DNA of 64,000 nt, taken from assembly GCF_040811775.1 (NCBI RefSeq), contig NZ_JBFNXW010000001.1, positions 310,001 through 374,000 of the forward strand, read 5' to 3'. The translations under genes were made by a program, and so were the position numbers. The stretch is from Balneola sp. MJW-20 (GTDB lineage: Bacteria; Bacteroidota; Rhodothermia; Balneolales; Balneolaceae). The notes under the pieces are model-generated. The model made no database searches, was not told the DNA's origin, and saw only the letters and a program-made list of their open reading frames with translations. Below, one piece after another: positions 62,271 to 64,000 of this stretch; position 1 is the stretch's first letter, and every line of letters starts with the position of its first letter.

Positions 62271-64000
62271 ATGAAAGTTTATAATCCCACACACATTCGT
62301 AATGTGGTCATCCTCGGACACTCCGGCTCCGGGAAAACCACACTCGCCGAAACCATGCTGTTTGAATCCGGAGCAATCAACAGAAGAGGAAGTGTAGAAG
62401 AAGAAAACACCATTTCTGACTACCACCCGCTGGAGAAGGAAAAGAAGAAATCCATATTCTCCTCTTTCATGAACCTCGACTGGAGAGGTCATAAGATCAA
62501 CCTGATCGACACTCCCGGTACCGCTGATTATATCGGGGAAGTTGCCGGCCCACTGAGAGTAGCTGATACCGCATTATTTGCGCTGAACTCTGAGAAAGGA
62601 GTGGAAACCGCTACCGATTCACTTTGGAAATACGCCCGAAAGTTTAATGTGCCTTCCATTTTTGTAGTAAATAAACTGGACTACGAGCAATCAAATTTCT
62701 GGAAAACAGTAGATGAGTCCCGCGAACATTTTGGTCGGGAAGTTACGGTTATACAATATCCCTTCAGTGAGGGTAATGACTTCCATGCCATTATTGACGT
62801 CTTGCGTATGACCATGTACGAGTTTCCGGAAGGAGGAGGTAAACCTGATAAATTACCTATTCCGGATTCTGAAAAAGCACGGGCCGAAAAGCTTCACCAG
62901 GAACTGGTGGAAGTGGTTGCAGAGAATGACGAGACCCTGATGGATATCTATTTTGAGCAGGGAGAACTGGATGAAGAGCAGATGGAACACGGACTGCACT
63001 TATCACTGGTGAATGAACAGATCTTCCCGGTATTTTGTGCCTGCGCGTCCCGAAACATGGGTACCGGTCGAATCATGGGCTTTATTGATGATGTAGGACC
63101 GAATCCTCTGGAAGTCCAGCCTCCCAAGACCGTAGATGGAGAAGACTTTAAGATCGATCCTGACGGTAAACCGGTAATGTTCCTCTTCAAAACCCACTCG
63201 GAGTCTCATGTCGGAGACCTGATCTATTTCAAAGCATACGGTGGAACGATCAAACCTGGAATGGACCTGATCAATGAATCTAATTCTACAGCAGTCAGGC
63301 TGGGTAACCTCTTTCTGACCGAAGGACATAAACGTCAAGAGGTAACCGAGGTTCAGGCAGGGGATATCGCTGCCGTAGTAAAACTGAAAGACAGTGAAGT
63401 GAATGATACCCTTCATGAGAAAGGCAGTGCTGTTAAATTGATGCCAATAAGCTTTCCGCCGACTACTATCCGTACTGCAGTCAGACTGAAGAAAGAAGGC
63501 GATGAAGACAAGCTGGGTACTGCCTTGCATCAGATCCACCGTGAAGACCCCTCTGTTGTGATAGAACACAGTCAGGAACTGAAGCAGGTGATCATACATG
63601 GCCAGGGTGAAGAGCACCTTGCAGTGATCGAGCATCAGCTGAAGAATCGTTTCGGACTGGATGTGGAATTCATAACTCCTAAGATCCCCTACCGAGAAAC
63701 CATTACCAAAGGAGTAAAGGTGCAATACAAGCATAAGAAGCAGTCTGGCGGTGCAGGGCAGTATGCAGAAGTGTATTTACTGGTTGAACCTTTTACAGAA
63801 GGAATGCCTGCTCCGGCAGATATCAAGGTCCGTGATGTACAGGAGATCGAACTGGGCTGGGGTGGTAAACTGGTATTTCAGAATTGTATTGTCGGTGGTG
63901 TGATCGATAACCGATTCATGCCGGCTATTGTCAAAGGGGTGATGGAGAAAATGGAGAACGGTCCTATGAGCGGTTGCCGGGCCAGAGATATCCGGGTTTC
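62271..64000 (+). CDS. fusA2: Elongation factor G paralogue (EF-G2 type), N-terminal part
   Basis: The gene runs off the window end; 576 codons are visible. The GTPase motifs are GHSGSGKTT (residues 16-24), IDTPGTADY and NKLD. The GHSGSGKTT loop, where canonical EF-G has GHIDAGKTT, and the general sequence match the EF-G2/EF-G-like paralogues, whose role in translation is less clear than that of the main factor. Domain II begins near residue 300 and the domain IV motif (QSGGAGQYAEVYL) near residue 490. The TAA/TGA end is outside. Confidence 0.9.
   Translation, partial: MKVYNPTHIRNVVILGHSGSGKTTLAETMLFESGAINRRGSVEEENTISDYHPLEKEKKKSIFSSFMNLDWRGHKINLIDTPGTADYIGEVAGPLRVADTALFALNSEKGVETATDSLWKYARKFNVPSIFVVNKLDYEQSNFWKTVDESREHFGREVTVIQYPFSEGNDFHAIIDVLRMTMYEFPEGGGKPDKLPIPDSEKARAEKLHQELVEVVAENDETLMDIYFEQGELDEEQMEHGLHLSLVNEQIFPVFCACASRNMGTGRIMGFIDDVGPNPLEVQPPKTVDGEDFKIDPDGKPVMFLFKTHSESHVGDLIYFKAYGGTIKPGMDLINESNSTAVRLGNLFLTEGHKRQEVTEVQAGDIAAVVKLKDSEVNDTLHEKGSAVKLMPISFPPTTIRTAVRLKKEGDEDKLGTALHQIHREDPSVVIEHSQELKQVIIHGQGEEHLAVIEHQLKNRFGLDVEFITPKIPYRETITKGVKVQYKHKKQSGGAGQYAEVYLLVEPFTEGMPAPADIKVRDVQEIELGWGGKLVFQNCIVGGVIDNRFMPAIVKGVMEKMENGPMSGCRARDIRV

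Noticed and set aside
62133..63734. Open frames antisense to the EF-G paralogue
   Set aside because: They lie opposite a strongly conserved GTPase with a perfect ribosome-binding site and show no family features.
1..64000. CRISPR array, prophage, insertion sequence or rRNA operon
   Set aside because: No regularly spaced repeats, transposase or integrase frames, phage structural genes or rRNA sequence were seen.

Overview
The window looks like a chromosomal segment of a marine or halophilic member of the Bacteroidota/Balneolota-Rhodothermota group (closest guess Balneolota, e.g. Balneola or Gracilimonas relatives). The basis is family content: TonB-dependent receptors with N-terminal carboxypeptidase-regulatory-like domains, a FecI/FecR/receptor operon, DUF4249, DUF4159 and DUF5916 proteins, a Thermus-type isocitrate dehydrogenase, Ala-Gln signal-peptide ends, mostly weak Shine-Dalgarno sequences and moderate GC. 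No phage, insertion sequence, CRISPR array or rRNA operon was seen. The assignment is inference; there is no 16S gene here.

Layout. 0-5 kb: end of a threonine aldolase, an exported regulatory-like-domain protein, a class III aminotransferase and the Tex RNA-binding protein. 5-7.5 kb: a YceI protein with a porin-like outer-membrane protein, and a second YceI protein facing them across a shared terminator. 7.5-12.8 kb: a HisN-type phosphatase coupled to an M1-peptidase-like protein that has lost its zinc site, then a NatAB-type ABC exporter. 12.9-18.1 kb: glgA-glgC (ADP-glucose and glycogen synthesis), isocitrate dehydrogenase and succinyl-CoA ligase alpha. 18.4-24.3 kb: dnaG and a receptor-DUF4249-DUF4159 operon. 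24.5-28.1 kb: tmRNA, a dienelactone hydrolase, an NMT1/THI5-like protein and tRNA-Leu(CAG), whose 3' end and terminator are tandemly repeated. 28.1-33.7 kb: an ECF sigma factor, acidic lipoprotein, FecR and STN-type receptor operon. 33.8-38.9 kb: M23 peptidase, an NfeD/SPFH/SPFH operon and an ABC exporter. 38.9-41.7 kb: two paralogous membrane-anchored proteins built of 30-residue repeats, and a threonine dehydratase. 41.8-50 kb: DUF5916 protein, M14 peptidase, PepSY protein, amidohydrolase and O6-alkylguanine repair protein. 50-53.2 kb: a ZnuD-like receptor with a lipoprotein and a His/Cys-rich exported peptide. 53.7-61.1 kb: pyruvate phosphate dikinase, an FAD disulfide oxidoreductase and a DNA-damage group (YedK/HMCES, Y-family polymerase, PolB-like exonuclease). 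61-64 kb: L-asparaginase and the start of an EF-G paralogue.

The most unexplained items are: the paired 30-residue-repeat proteins (38872-40610); a non-coding element with four nested stems at 46808-46939; the tRNA-Leu 3'-end/terminator tandem array (27674-27960); a palindrome-rich gap ending in a strong terminator (49891-50034); a long terminator hairpin ending two bases before the start codon of the FAD oxidoreductase; and the M1 pseudo-peptidase with HEAT-like repeats. No complete novel defence or mobile system was found.
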